Source: Mycobacterium sp.
GTDB lineage: Bacteria > Actinomycetota > Actinomycetes > Mycobacteriales > Mycobacteriaceae
Assembly: GCF_004298145.1 (NCBI RefSeq)
Contig: NZ_SCRH01000042.1
Coordinates: 1-64,000 of the forward strand
Direction: 5' to 3'
DNA length: 64,000 bases
How positions within the stretch are numbered: position 1 is the stretch's first letter; every line of letters starts with the position of its first letter. The notes under the pieces were generated by a model. The model was given only the letters and a program-made list of their open reading frames with translations, was not told the DNA's origin and did not search any database. This document shows, one piece after another, positions 1 to 9,308 of this stretch. The position numbers were made by a program, and so were the translations under genes.

Positions 1-336
1 TCGACATCGGGCAGACCAGTTGAACTCATACAAGCGAAACTATCGACACCCACCGACAAAAAACCCCGCCCTGTGACCACTGAAAACACAGTGACACAAG
101 GGATTTCGATATACGATTTCAGTATCCGGTTCGGTGGACCGTCACGATGACAGCCGGTGACGGAGCCGCCCTGGTGTCATGAGTCGCTAATTCGATTGCA
201 AGTGCGCCACGGCTTGCCGAGCGTGTGGGTATGGACGAAAAATGACAGGGATTCGTACCCAGGCCCCACGTTCGACACAGTCCTGCCGTCCTCACAACGC
301 CAAACCACGCCGGTTCCGCATTTCTGATTGGGGACC
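1..336. other. Intergenic left edge, no supported gene
   Basis: No reading frame here has recognisable protein features. The sequence is visibly more A/T-rich than the genes to its right, especially in the first 130 bases. A degenerate tRNA-like fold can be drawn on the minus strand at 238-325 and is listed as a finding, not as a gene. The stretch probably contains the 3' untranslated region of the esterase gene to its right. Confidence 0.5.
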
Positions 337-1608
337 TCAGTCGCGCTCGGGCAGATTGGTCGCGTACACCCACGACAAGAACCGCGCCACGGCCTCCGCG
401 GACCGATGCGCGCGCGGGGAACTGAAGATGTCGAAAGCGTGTTGGGCGTGCGGTAATTCGGCATAGGCGACGGGAGACTTCGACACCGCGCGCAGCTCCT
501 CGACGAACTCCTGCGCCTCGCCCACCGGGATGAGGGAATCGTCGTGGCCGTGCAAGACGAAGAAGGGTGGTGCGTCGGCGCGCACCCGCCGGGTCGGCGA
601 GGCGTCGACGTAGATGTCGCGGTGGGCGTTGAATTTCCGTTTGACAACGAACTTCTGGAGCAAATCCACGAATTCGCGCCGGCCCTCACCCTCGGTGGAG
701 AACCAGTCGTAGCGCCCGTACACGGGAACCGCGGCGACCACCGACGTGTCGGCGTCCTCGAAGCCCGGCTGGAACGTCGGGTCGTTGGGGGTCAGCGCCG
801 CCAGCGAACACAGGTGGCCGCCGGCCGACCCGCCGGTGATCGCGACGAAGTTCGGGTCCCCGCCGTAGTGGGAGACGTTCTCCTTGACCCAGGCCAGCGC
901 GCGTTTGACGTCGACGATGTGGTCGGGCCAGGTGTGCCGCGGCGAAACCCGGTAACCGATGGACACGCACACCCAGCCGCGCGCGGCCAGGTGGCTCATC
1001 AGCGGATAGGCCTGCGGCCGGCGCATTCCGATCACCCATGCCCCGCCGGGCACCTGCACCAGCACCGGCGCCTTGCCGTCGCGCGGGAGGTCGTGGCGGC
1101 GCCAGATGTCGGCCAGGTTGGCGCGGCCGTGCGGGCCGTAGGACACGACGTTCGTCTTCTCGACGTAGCGGCGCCGCGCCACCGTGTTTCCCAGCGGCAG
1201 GGTGCGACGCCCGCTGCGAGTGGGCTCGGTCTGGGGCAGCTTGCCCAGCGCCTCTTCGTAGTCGTCGCCGAGTTGGCCGCGTAACCCCGCCTCCAGCACC
1301 GGGCCGGGGGTGGTGACACCCCGATACTTGATCACGCCCAGGATGGCCCAGGACGCCACCGTCAGCGCCAGCGCCGCCTTCCCGCGGCGTCCCGCGAAGT
1401 CACCGCGGCGCCCCCGCCGCAGCGCATCGGCCAGCGAAGCGGAGAAGTACACGCCCGGCACCTCGGAGGCCGGCCAGCCGAACCAGAACACCAGCACCGT
1501 GCTGTAGCCCTTGCGGGCGAGCGGGCGTAATCCGTTGGCGGCGTTGGCCAATTCCAGCGCGGCGCGCGCCAGCGGCCGTGGTCTTCTGATCGCCCGGGGG
1601 AGCCGCAT
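337..1608 (-). CDS. lipO: Alpha/beta-hydrolase esterase, LipO-like
   Basis: A 423-residue carboxylesterase/lipase of the hormone-sensitive-lipase type. The nucleophile elbow GGSAGG lies at residues 259-264 (Ser261), the probable acid is Asp357 in LHGHDD, and the histidine is His390 in QHAFD. The usual HGGG oxyanion motif is replaced by VPGGAW (186-191), so His is Pro here. A hydrophobic stretch near residues 79-93 may anchor the N-terminal part to the membrane. The ATG overlaps the stop of the upstream acyl-CoA synthetase by one base, so the two are translationally coupled. Substrate is unknown; gene order matches Rv1426c of M. tuberculosis. Confidence 0.85.
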   Translation of the reverse strand: MRLPRAIRRPRPLARAALELANAANGLRPLARKGYSTVLVFWFGWPASEVPGVYFSASLADALRRGRRGDFAGRRGKAALALTVASWAILGVIKYRGVTTPGPVLEAGLRGQLGDDYEEALGKLPQTEPTRSGRRTLPLGNTVARRRYVEKTNVVSYGPHGRANLADIWRRHDLPRDGKAPVLVQVPGGAWVIGMRRPQAYPLMSHLAARGWVCVSIGYRVSPRHTWPDHIVDVKRALAWVKENVSHYGGDPNFVAITGGSAGGHLCSLAALTPNDPTFQPGFEDADTSVVAAVPVYGRYDWFSTEGEGRREFVDLLQKFVVKRKFNAHRDIYVDASPTRRVRADAPPFFVLHGHDDSLIPVGEAQEFVEELRAVSKSPVAYAELPHAQHAFDIFSSPRAHRSAEAVARFLSWVYATNLPERD

Positions 1609-3227
1609 CAGCCGTCGACCCGTGCTCGCAGGTCCGCGCGCAGGATCTTGCCGGTGCTGCCGCGGGGAAGTTCGTCCAGGACGGTGATCTCGCGGGGCAC
1701 CTTGTAGTTGGCCAGGTTCTCCCGCACGTGTTGCTTGAGGACGTCGGGGGTGGCCCCGGCGCCGGCCTCCAGCACCACGAAAGCCACCAGCCGCTGTCCG
1801 TATTGTTCGTCGTCCACGCCGATCACCGATGCCTCCGCCACGTCGGGATGTGCCGCAAGCGTCTTCTCCACCTCGATCGGGTAGACGTTCTCGCCGCCGG
1901 ACACGATCATCTCGTCGTCGCGGCCGACCACGAACAACCGCCCCGCGGAGTCCAGATACCCGACGTCGCCCGACGACATGAATCCGGCATGAAAGTCCTT
2001 ACTGCTGCCCGAGGTGTAACCGTCGAACTGGGTGTTGTTGCGGACGTAGATGCTGCCGACCTCGCCGGCCGGCAGCTCGTTGAAATCCGGGTCCAGGATG
2101 CGGATTTCGGTGCCGCCCGCGGGCCGGCCCGCGGTGTCGGGCGCGGCGCGCAGGTCGGCCGGGGTGGCGGTGGCGATCATGCCCGCCTCGGTGGCGTTGT
2201 AGTTGTTGTAGATCACGTCGCCGAACTCGTCCATGAACGCGGTGACGACGTCGGGTCGCATCCGCGAACCCGATGCCGCGGCGAACCGCAGGGACCGGCC
2301 GCTGTAGCGGCGCCGCACCTCGGGGGGCAGATCCATGATCCGGTCGAACATCACCGGCACCACCACCAGGCCGGTCGCGCGGTGCCGGTCGATCAGGTCC
2401 AGCGTGGCCTCCGGGTCGAATTTGCGCCGGGTGATCACCGGGCAGGCGAACGACGCCGCGAGCAGCAGTTGGGAGAAACCCCAGGCGTGGAACATCGGCG
2501 CCACGATCACGATGGGCTCCTCGGCCCGCCACGGCGTGCGGTCCAGGATCGCCTTCAGCGTGCCGATTCCCGCGTCACCGCCAGATTGCTTGGCGCCCTT
2601 GGGAGTTCCGGTGGTGCCGGAAGTGAGCAGGATCATCTTGCCCTTGCGGCCGGTGCGTTTCGGTTGCGCCCCGATGTGGGCGGCGATCAGCCCCTCGACG
2701 CTGCGCTCATGCTCGGCGCCGGTCCACGCGACGATGCGGAGCGCGTCGGGCGCACCGGCCAGCGCGCGCTCCACCGTCGCGGTGAACTCCTCGTCGTAGA
2801 TGACGGCGTCGACGCCTTCGCGGGTCACCACGTCGGCCAGCGCCGGCCCGGCGAACGACGTGTTGAGCAACAAGATGTCCGAGCCGATCCGGTCGGCCGC
2901 CACCAGGGCCTCGACGAAACCGCGGTGATTGCGGCACATGATGCCGATCACCCGGGGCTGGCCGCACGGCAATCCCTGGAGCGCCGCGGCGAGCGCGTTG
3001 CACCGCTCGTCGAGTTCTCGCCAGGTCAGGCTGCCGCGTTCGTCGATCAGGCCCGGCCGGTCCGGGCAACGTTGGGCGGCGCTGGCGAACCCCGACGTCA
3101 TGCCCATGCCTTCGCGGCGCATGGCCGCGGCGATCCGCACATAGCGATCCGGGCGCATGGGCGCGATCAGGCCGGCGCGGCGCATGGTGCCGATCAGACC
3201 AAGGGTCTCGCTGAAAGGATTTGGCAT
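1608..3227 (-). CDS. fadD12: Fatty-acid-CoA ligase, FadD12-like
   Basis: A 539-residue ANL-superfamily enzyme that activates a carboxylic acid through an acyl-adenylate and transfers it to CoA. The ATP/AMP loop MILLTSGTTGTPKGAK is at 198-213, followed by the NNYNATEAG adenine-binding motif, the hinge region VVGRDDEMIVSGGENVYP and the C-terminal catalytic lysine in GSTGK (about Lys527). Length and domain order are normal for FadD proteins. It lies 3 bp after the acyltransferase gene and overlaps the esterase, suggesting a three-gene lipid operon. The chain-length preference cannot be read from the sequence. Confidence 0.88.
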   Translation of the reverse strand: MPNPFSETLGLIGTMRRAGLIAPMRPDRYVRIAAAMRREGMGMTSGFASAAQRCPDRPGLIDERGSLTWRELDERCNALAAALQGLPCGQPRVIGIMCRNHRGFVEALVAADRIGSDILLLNTSFAGPALADVVTREGVDAVIYDEEFTATVERALAGAPDALRIVAWTGAEHERSVEGLIAAHIGAQPKRTGRKGKMILLTSGTTGTPKGAKQSGGDAGIGTLKAILDRTPWRAEEPIVIVAPMFHAWGFSQLLLAASFACPVITRRKFDPEATLDLIDRHRATGLVVVPVMFDRIMDLPPEVRRRYSGRSLRFAAASGSRMRPDVVTAFMDEFGDVIYNNYNATEAGMIATATPADLRAAPDTAGRPAGGTEIRILDPDFNELPAGEVGSIYVRNNTQFDGYTSGSSKDFHAGFMSSGDVGYLDSAGRLFVVGRDDEMIVSGGENVYPIEVEKTLAAHPDVAEASVIGVDDEQYGQRLVAFVVLEAGAGATPDVLKQHVRENLANYKVPREITVLDELPRGSTGKILRADLRARVDG

Positions 3228-3230
3228 GAC

Positions 3231-4040
3231 TCAGCCGAGAATTGGGAACCGGCGCTTGGCGGCGAGCTCGGTCAGGGCTTCCTGCATCACCGACCGCACG
3301 TACTCGTCGACCTCGTCGATGTCGGGGTTCTCGCCGAACCGCTTGGCGATGTCGATCGGCTCCAGCACCCGGGTCACGATCTTGGTGGGCAGTGGCAGAT
3401 TGGGCGGGATGACGGCACTCAAGCCGAAGGGGAAGCCGAACGACAACGGCAGAATGGCGCTGCGCAGCAAGCGCTTGATTCCCAGCCGCTCGGCCAGCCA
3501 GGTGCCCCGGGTCAGGTAGAGCTGGGTCTCCTGCCCCCCGATCGACACCGCCGGCACGATCGGCACGCCGGCATCGATGGCGGTGCGGATGTACCCCTTG
3601 CGGCCGTTGAAGTCGATGACGTTCTCCGACAGGGTGGGCCGGTAGGCGTCGTAGTCGCCGCCGGGGAACACGATGACGACGCCGCCGGAGCGCAGCGCGA
3701 CGGCCGCGTTCTCCCGGTTGGCCCGGATGTATCCGGCGCGCCGGAACAAGTCCGCGGTGGGGCCGGTCATGAGGATGTCGTGGCTCAGCGTGTAGACGGG
3801 CCGGTCGTAGCCGAGCTTGTCGTAGAAGTGGGCGCTGAAGATCGGGACATCCATGGGGAACATGCCGCCGGAGTGGTTACCGACGACCAGCGCTCCGCCG
3901 GGCGGGAACGAATCCAGGCCGTGCACCTCCGACCGGAAGTAGGTCTTCAAGACCGGCCGCATCACCGCCATCAGGCGCTGGGTCAGGACGGGGTCGAATT
4001 TGCCGATGTCCCCGTCATCGGGGTCGTCGCTGCCGGTCAC
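3231..4040 (-). CDS. PlsC-like acyltransferase
   Basis: A 269-residue member of the lysophospholipid/glycerol acyltransferase group, which moves acyl groups from acyl-CoA to a hydroxyl acceptor. Seen: the acceptor-site block NHSGGMFPMD (55-64, with the His and Asp further apart than in classical HX4D), FPGGDYDAYRPT (125-136) and IVPAVSIGGQETQ (161-173). I chose the GTG at 4040 because a GGGAGG ribosome-binding site precedes it. The open frame runs much further upstream (to 4424), but that part is low-complexity and Arg/Pro-rich and looks untranslated. It heads the operon with the FadD and esterase genes and corresponds to Rv1428c. Confidence 0.8.
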   Translation of the reverse strand: MTGSDDPDDGDIGKFDPVLTQRLMAVMRPVLKTYFRSEVHGLDSFPPGGALVVGNHSGGMFPMDVPIFSAHFYDKLGYDRPVYTLSHDILMTGPTADLFRRAGYIRANRENAAVALRSGGVVIVFPGGDYDAYRPTLSENVIDFNGRKGYIRTAIDAGVPIVPAVSIGGQETQLYLTRGTWLAERLGIKRLLRSAILPLSFGFPFGLSAVIPPNLPLPTKIVTRVLEPIDIAKRFGENPDIDEVDEYVRSVMQEALTELAAKRRFPILG

Positions 4041-4228
4041 GTTCCTCCCTTGACGCTCGCGCGAGGCCACTTGAGGTCTGAGGGGCCGAGTCGAGTCCCT
4101 CGATGGTAGCGACCGGGGTGGCGCCGTCGTCATCGTGTTTTGGCTTTTTCGCCCGGGCATATGGTGTGGTCCGGATCGGGGCGTTATCGTTACGACGCCC
4201 TGAGTACCCCTCGAGAAATGGGGACCCG

Positions 4229-4711
4229 ATGGACGTAGCCGGTCTCTCAGCCGACCGCGGCGCGCGTTCGAGCGCCACACATAGATCAGCGAGCACCCGG
4301 GAACGGCGCGAGCGACGCTCCCATACCAATGGCGTCCGCGCGGAATCGGCCCGTCAAACTCAAGGACCATCCCGGCCCGCGCCGGCCATCGAGCGGGCCG
4401 CGGGGCCGTTCGCCGCAGCAGCACCGGGCACGGCGGACCAGCTGCAGGCCGACTACTTCGTGCGCCTGCTCGCCGGGCAGCGCGGCCTCATCGATCAGCG
4501 CATCGACGAGTACCAGCGGAAAATCGCCGCCGCGGAAGCCAAGGGGGACATCGACGCCGCGGCCGGCTTCCGGCGCCTGGTACGGGTCGCCGAACAGGAT
4601 CAGCAGACGGTCGAGGCCCTGGCCGAAAAGCTGTGCCGCCGATTTGCCCGCCGGGCACCGGCCGAAACCCCCGCCGGTTCGCCGCGGGGCCAGCTCGCGG
4701 TCCGCCGTTGA
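4229..4711 (+). CDS. Small helical hypothetical protein
   Basis: A predicted 160-residue protein with no recognised family. The first 65 residues are Arg/Ser/Ala-rich and probably disordered. Residues about 70-145 form a highly charged helical segment (QLQADYFVRLLAGQRGLIDQ and following) with heptad-like spacing, suggesting a coiled coil or helical hairpin. The C-terminus is basic. The ATG at 4229 is the first with a matching frame after the divergent acyltransferase start, although its ribosome-binding site is weak. It precedes the DUF3556 membrane protein by 170 bp. The opposite strand is also open, so the coding call rests on the protein-like composition of the helical part. Confidence 0.55.
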   Translation: MDVAGLSADRGARSSATHRSASTRERRERRSHTNGVRAESARQTQGPSRPAPAIERAAGPFAAAAPGTADQLQADYFVRLLAGQRGLIDQRIDEYQRKIAAAEAKGDIDAAAGFRRLVRVAEQDQQTVEALAEKLCRRFARRAPAETPAGSPRGQLAVRR

Positions 4712-4881
4712 GGCCCCGGTCCGGGGTGAATCAAAGGGTGCCGCAGCGGTTTTCGTCATCGAATCTCCGGCTGGGTGGCGGGCACAAAACCGGCTGAGGC
4801 GCACGAATCGGCACGCTCGCCGGGCGGTGCCGATACATTCGATGGGCCAGCTGGTTTTTCCGACAGGAACGAGGCCGCCCC

Positions 4882-6738
4882 ATGGGATTCATGTCACCGG
4901 AACTTCCGGACGTCGATCGCAGCACCTGGCACACGTTGCCCCGGGCCACCCGGCTGCAAGTCGTAACCCGGCACTGGGCGGAACACGGCTTCGGGACGCC
5001 GTATGCCGTGTATCTGCTGTACCTGCTCAAGATCGCCCTGTACATCGTCGTGCCCGCCGCGATCATCTCGCTTACCCCCGGCCTGGGCGGCCTGGGCCGC
5101 ATCGGCGACTGGTGGACGCAACCCATCGTCTACCAGAAGGTCGTCATCTTCACGCTGCTGTTCGAGGTCACGGGCCTCGGCTGCGGATCCGGGCCGCTGA
5201 CCGGGCGGTTCATGCCACCGATCGGAGGCATTCTTTACTGGTTGCGGCCCAACACGATTCGTCTGCCAGCCTGGCCCGACAAGGTTCCGTTCACCCGTGG
5301 TGACACCCGCACCGCCGTCGATGTCACGCTGTATGCCATCGTTCTGATCGGCGGGGTGTGGGCGCTGCTGTCGCCCGGTCACGGCGGGCCGGTCACCACC
5401 GCCGGCGATGTCGGCCTGATCGATCCCGTCCTGGTCATCCCGACGATCGTGGCGCTGGCCCTGTTGGGTCTACGAGACAAGACGGTCTTCCTGGCCGCCC
5501 GCGGTGAACACTATTGGCTGAAGCTGTTCGTGTTCTTTTTCCCGTTCACCGATCAGATCGCGGCCTTCAAGATCATCATGCTCTGCTTGTGGTGGGGCGC
5601 AGCGGTTTCCAAGCTCAACCACCATTTCCCTTACGTGGTGGCGGTGATGACCAGCAACAACGCGCTGCTGCGAGGCCGCCTGTTCAATCCGGTGAAGCAC
5701 CTGCTCTACCTCGACCATGTCAACGACCTGCGACCGTCCCTGGTGCCCAAGCTGATGGCCCATGTTGGCGGCACCACAGCGGAATTCGTGGTTCCGACGG
5801 TTCTGGTCTTCTTCGCGGGCGATCACCCGTGGCGGTGGTTCCTGATCGGGTTCATGGTGCTGTTCCATCTCAACATCATTTCCAACCTCCCGATGGGAGT
5901 GCCCTTGGAGTGGAACGTGTTCTTCATCTTCTCGCTGTTCTACCTGTTCGGGCACTACGGCGCGGTCCGGGCCACCGATCTTCACTCGCCTGTGCTGCTG
6001 GCCCTCGTGATCCTCGCGGTGGTGGTGGTCATCGCGGGAAACATGTTCCCCGAGAAGATTTCGTTCCTTCCGGCAATGCGCTACTACGCTGGCAACTGGG
6101 CCACCAGTGTGTGGTGCTTCCGCGCGGGCGCCGAGGAAAAGATCGACGCCGACATCGTGAAGAGCTCTGCGCTCGTCGTCAATCAGCTGGCGAGGCTCTA
6201 CGACCCGGAAACCGCCGAAATCCTGGCAGACAAAATCGCCGCCTTCCGCGCGATGCACGTGCATGGCCGGGCGCTCAACGGGCTGCTGCCGCGCGCGATC
6301 GACGACGAAGCCGACTACAAGATCCGTGAGGGCGAAATCGTTGCCGGGCCGCTCGTCGGTTGGAACTTCGGCGAGGGCCACCTGCACAACGAGCAACTGC
6401 TGGAGGCGGTGCAACGCCGGTGCCACTTCGAGGACGGCGACGTCCGCGTCATCGTCCTGGAGGGCCAGCCCATCCACATCCAACGGCAGTCGTATCGCAT
6501 CCTTGACGCCAAGACCGGCGTGATCGAAGAGGGCTACGTCGACATCAAGGACATGCTGAGCCGCCAGCCCTGGCCCGAGCCCGGCGACGACTATCCCGTG
6601 CACGTCATCGATGGCGGTGACCCGCCGCGCCCGGCTTCGCCGCGCTTGCGATCGCCGCGAATCGATGGCGGTGACCCGCCGCGCCCGGCTTCGCCGCGCT
6701 TGCGATCGCCGCGGGCCACGCGGCGCAGCACCCGATGA
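4882..6738 (+). CDS. DUF3556 multi-pass membrane protein
   Basis: A 618-residue integral membrane protein resembling the mycobacterial DUF3556 family (Rv1431 position). About nine to ten hydrophobic helices lie between residues 45 and 400, including long runs near 150-170, 215-240, 300-330 and 355-385. A hydrophilic C-terminal region of about 200 residues follows. The function is not known. The last 45 residues are unusual: they contain two identical 18-residue units (IDGGDPPRPASPRLRSPR) encoded by a tandem intergenic-type repeat, so the true ancestral C-terminus probably ended near residue 575. Its TGA overlaps the ATG of the next gene (ATGA), implying co-translation with the oxidoreductase. 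Confidence 0.8.
   Translation: MGFMSPELPDVDRSTWHTLPRATRLQVVTRHWAEHGFGTPYAVYLLYLLKIALYIVVPAAIISLTPGLGGLGRIGDWWTQPIVYQKVVIFTLLFEVTGLGCGSGPLTGRFMPPIGGILYWLRPNTIRLPAWPDKVPFTRGDTRTAVDVTLYAIVLIGGVWALLSPGHGGPVTTAGDVGLIDPVLVIPTIVALALLGLRDKTVFLAARGEHYWLKLFVFFFPFTDQIAAFKIIMLCLWWGAAVSKLNHHFPYVVAVMTSNNALLRGRLFNPVKHLLYLDHVNDLRPSLVPKLMAHVGGTTAEFVVPTVLVFFAGDHPWRWFLIGFMVLFHLNIISNLPMGVPLEWNVFFIFSLFYLFGHYGAVRATDLHSPVLLALVILAVVVVIAGNMFPEKISFLPAMRYYAGNWATSVWCFRAGAEEKIDADIVKSSALVVNQLARLYDPETAEILADKIAAFRAMHVHGRALNGLLPRAIDDEADYKIREGEIVAGPLVGWNFGEGHLHNEQLLEAVQRRCHFEDGDVRVIVLEGQPIHIQRQSYRILDAKTGVIEEGYVDIKDMLSRQPWPEPGDDYPVHVIDGGDPPRPASPRLRSPRIDGGDPPRPASPRLRSPRATRRSTR
6607..6714 (+). repeat. Two tandem 54-bp repeat units, in frame
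   Basis: Two essentially identical 54-bp units (6607-6660 and 6661-6714; the last base differs) lie head to tail at the 3' end of the DUF3556 gene. The unit runs from ATCGATGGCGGTGACCC to GCGATCGCCGCGA and has the same core as the repeats at 39046, 45846 and 60033. The length of 54 is divisible by three, so the frame stays open and each unit encodes 18 residues. Confidence 0.9.
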
Positions 6739-8159
6739 CGACCGCGGTCGTGGTCGGTGCCGGGCCCAACGGCCTGGCCGCCGCGATCCATCTCGCCCGC
6801 CACGGCGTCGACGTCCAGGTGCTGGAGGCCGGCGAGACCGTCGGCGGGGGAGCGCGCTCGGGTGAGCTGACGGTGCCCGGGGTGATCCACGACCACTGCT
6901 CGGCGTTTCACCCGCTGGGGATCGGTTCGCCGTTCTGGAAGCAGATCGACCTGCAGCGGTACGGGCTCGCCTGGAAGTGGCCGGAGGTCGACTGTGCGCA
7001 TCCGCTCGACGACGGGACCGCCGGGGTCCTGTACCAGTCGATCGATGAGACGACGGCCGGCATGGGACCCGACGGGCCCCGGTGGCGCCGCGCGATCGGG
7101 GACCTCGCGGCCGGATTCGACGCCCTGGCGCAAGACCTGCTCCGCCCCGTGCTCAACGTTCCACGCCACCCGGTCCGCCTGGCCGCGTTCGGGCCGCGCG
7201 CGGCGCTGCCGGCCACCATGATGGCCCGCTGGTTTCGCACCGAACAGGCGCGGGCGCTGTTCGGCGGATCGGCCGCACACATCTATACCCGGCTGGACCG
7301 CCCGCTCACCGCATCCCTCGGGCTGATGATCCTGGCCAGCGGCCACCGGTACGGGTGGCCCGTCGCCGAAGGGGGATCGGGTTCGATCACCAGGGCGCTG
7401 GCCGCCGCCCTCACCGAGCACGGCGGCGCCGTGACCACCGGCGTCACCGTCACCGGTCGCAACGACATCCCCACCGCCGACATCGTGCTGCTCGATGTCA
7501 GCCCGGCCGCGGCGCTGAACATCTACGGCGACGTCATGCCCGCGCGGATCAAGCGGTCCTATCGGCGCTACCGCCAGGGGTCCTCGGCGTTCAAGGTCGA
7601 CTTCGCCATCGAAGGCCACATCCCCTGGACCAATCCCGACTGCGGTCGCGCCGGCACCGTCCACCTGGGCGGCACGTTCGCCGAGGTCGCCGACACCGAA
7701 CGTCAACGCGCGCAAGGCACGATGGCGCGGCGGCCGTTCGTGCTCGTTGGCCAGCAGTATCTGGCCGACCCCTCGCGCTCGGCGGGCAACATCAATCCGA
7801 TCTGGGCCTACGCGCACGTGCCGTTCGGCTACAGCGGCGACGCCACCGCGGCCGTCATCGACCAGATCGAGCGGTTCGCCCCGGGATTCCGCGACCGCAT
7901 CGTCGCCACCGTCAGCAAGGGCACCGCCGAGTTGGAGGCCTACAACCCCAATTTCATCGGCGGCGACATCATCGGCGGCGCCAACGACGGGCTGCAGGTC
8001 ATCCTGCGCCCGCGCGTCTCGGTCAACCCGTACGCGACCGGTGTGCCGGGGGTATACCTGTGTTCGCAGTCCTCGCCGCCGGGGGCCGGCATCCACGGGC
8101 TGTGCGGTTACTACGCCGCCGAGGCGGCGCTGGGCCGGTTGCGGAAGCGTCGCCGGTAG
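6735..8159 (+). CDS. FAD-dependent NAD(P)/amine-oxidase-like oxidoreductase
   Basis: A 474-residue flavoprotein of the phytoene-desaturase/amine-oxidase superfamily. The N-terminal dinucleotide-binding fold is clear: VVVGAGPNGLAAAIHLARHG (residues 5-24) followed by the acidic end of strand two (VLEAGETVGGG). The C-terminal block YLCSQSSPPGAGIHGLCGY has the usual FAD-contact pattern of the family. The family oxidises or isomerises hydrophobic substrates such as carotenoids or retinoids, but the substrate here is not deducible. It overlaps the preceding membrane-protein gene by 4 bp. It corresponds in order to Rv1432, described as a dehydrogenase. Confidence 0.82.
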   Translation: MTTAVVVGAGPNGLAAAIHLARHGVDVQVLEAGETVGGGARSGELTVPGVIHDHCSAFHPLGIGSPFWKQIDLQRYGLAWKWPEVDCAHPLDDGTAGVLYQSIDETTAGMGPDGPRWRRAIGDLAAGFDALAQDLLRPVLNVPRHPVRLAAFGPRAALPATMMARWFRTEQARALFGGSAAHIYTRLDRPLTASLGLMILASGHRYGWPVAEGGSGSITRALAAALTEHGGAVTTGVTVTGRNDIPTADIVLLDVSPAAALNIYGDVMPARIKRSYRRYRQGSSAFKVDFAIEGHIPWTNPDCGRAGTVHLGGTFAEVADTERQRAQGTMARRPFVLVGQQYLADPSRSAGNINPIWAYAHVPFGYSGDATAAVIDQIERFAPGFRDRIVATVSKGTAELEAYNPNFIGGDIIGGANDGLQVILRPRVSVNPYATGVPGVYLCSQSSPPGAGIHGLCGYYAAEAALGRLRKRRR

Positions 8160-8285
8160 CCCGCGGCCGGCGTGTGGCCGACGTCACGGGTGATGCACCA
8201 GCGCGGCAACGATAGGCCTCACTGATCTAGGCTGGCGGCGAGCGCAAATCAGCGGACACAGGAAAGAAAGACAGAGGAGAGACAA

Positions 8286-9305
<1,020 letters not shown>

Positions 9306-9308
9306 CCC

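Noticed and set aside
1728..4109. A 793-codon plus-strand open frame opposite fadD12 and the acyltransferase gene
   Set aside because: High GC keeps the opposite strand of real genes open. The translation is His/Gly/Arg-rich without domain features, while the minus strand encodes clear families.
6591..8096. A 501-codon minus-strand frame opposite the FAD oxidoreductase
   Set aside because: No recognisable motif; the plus strand has a complete dinucleotide-binding fold.
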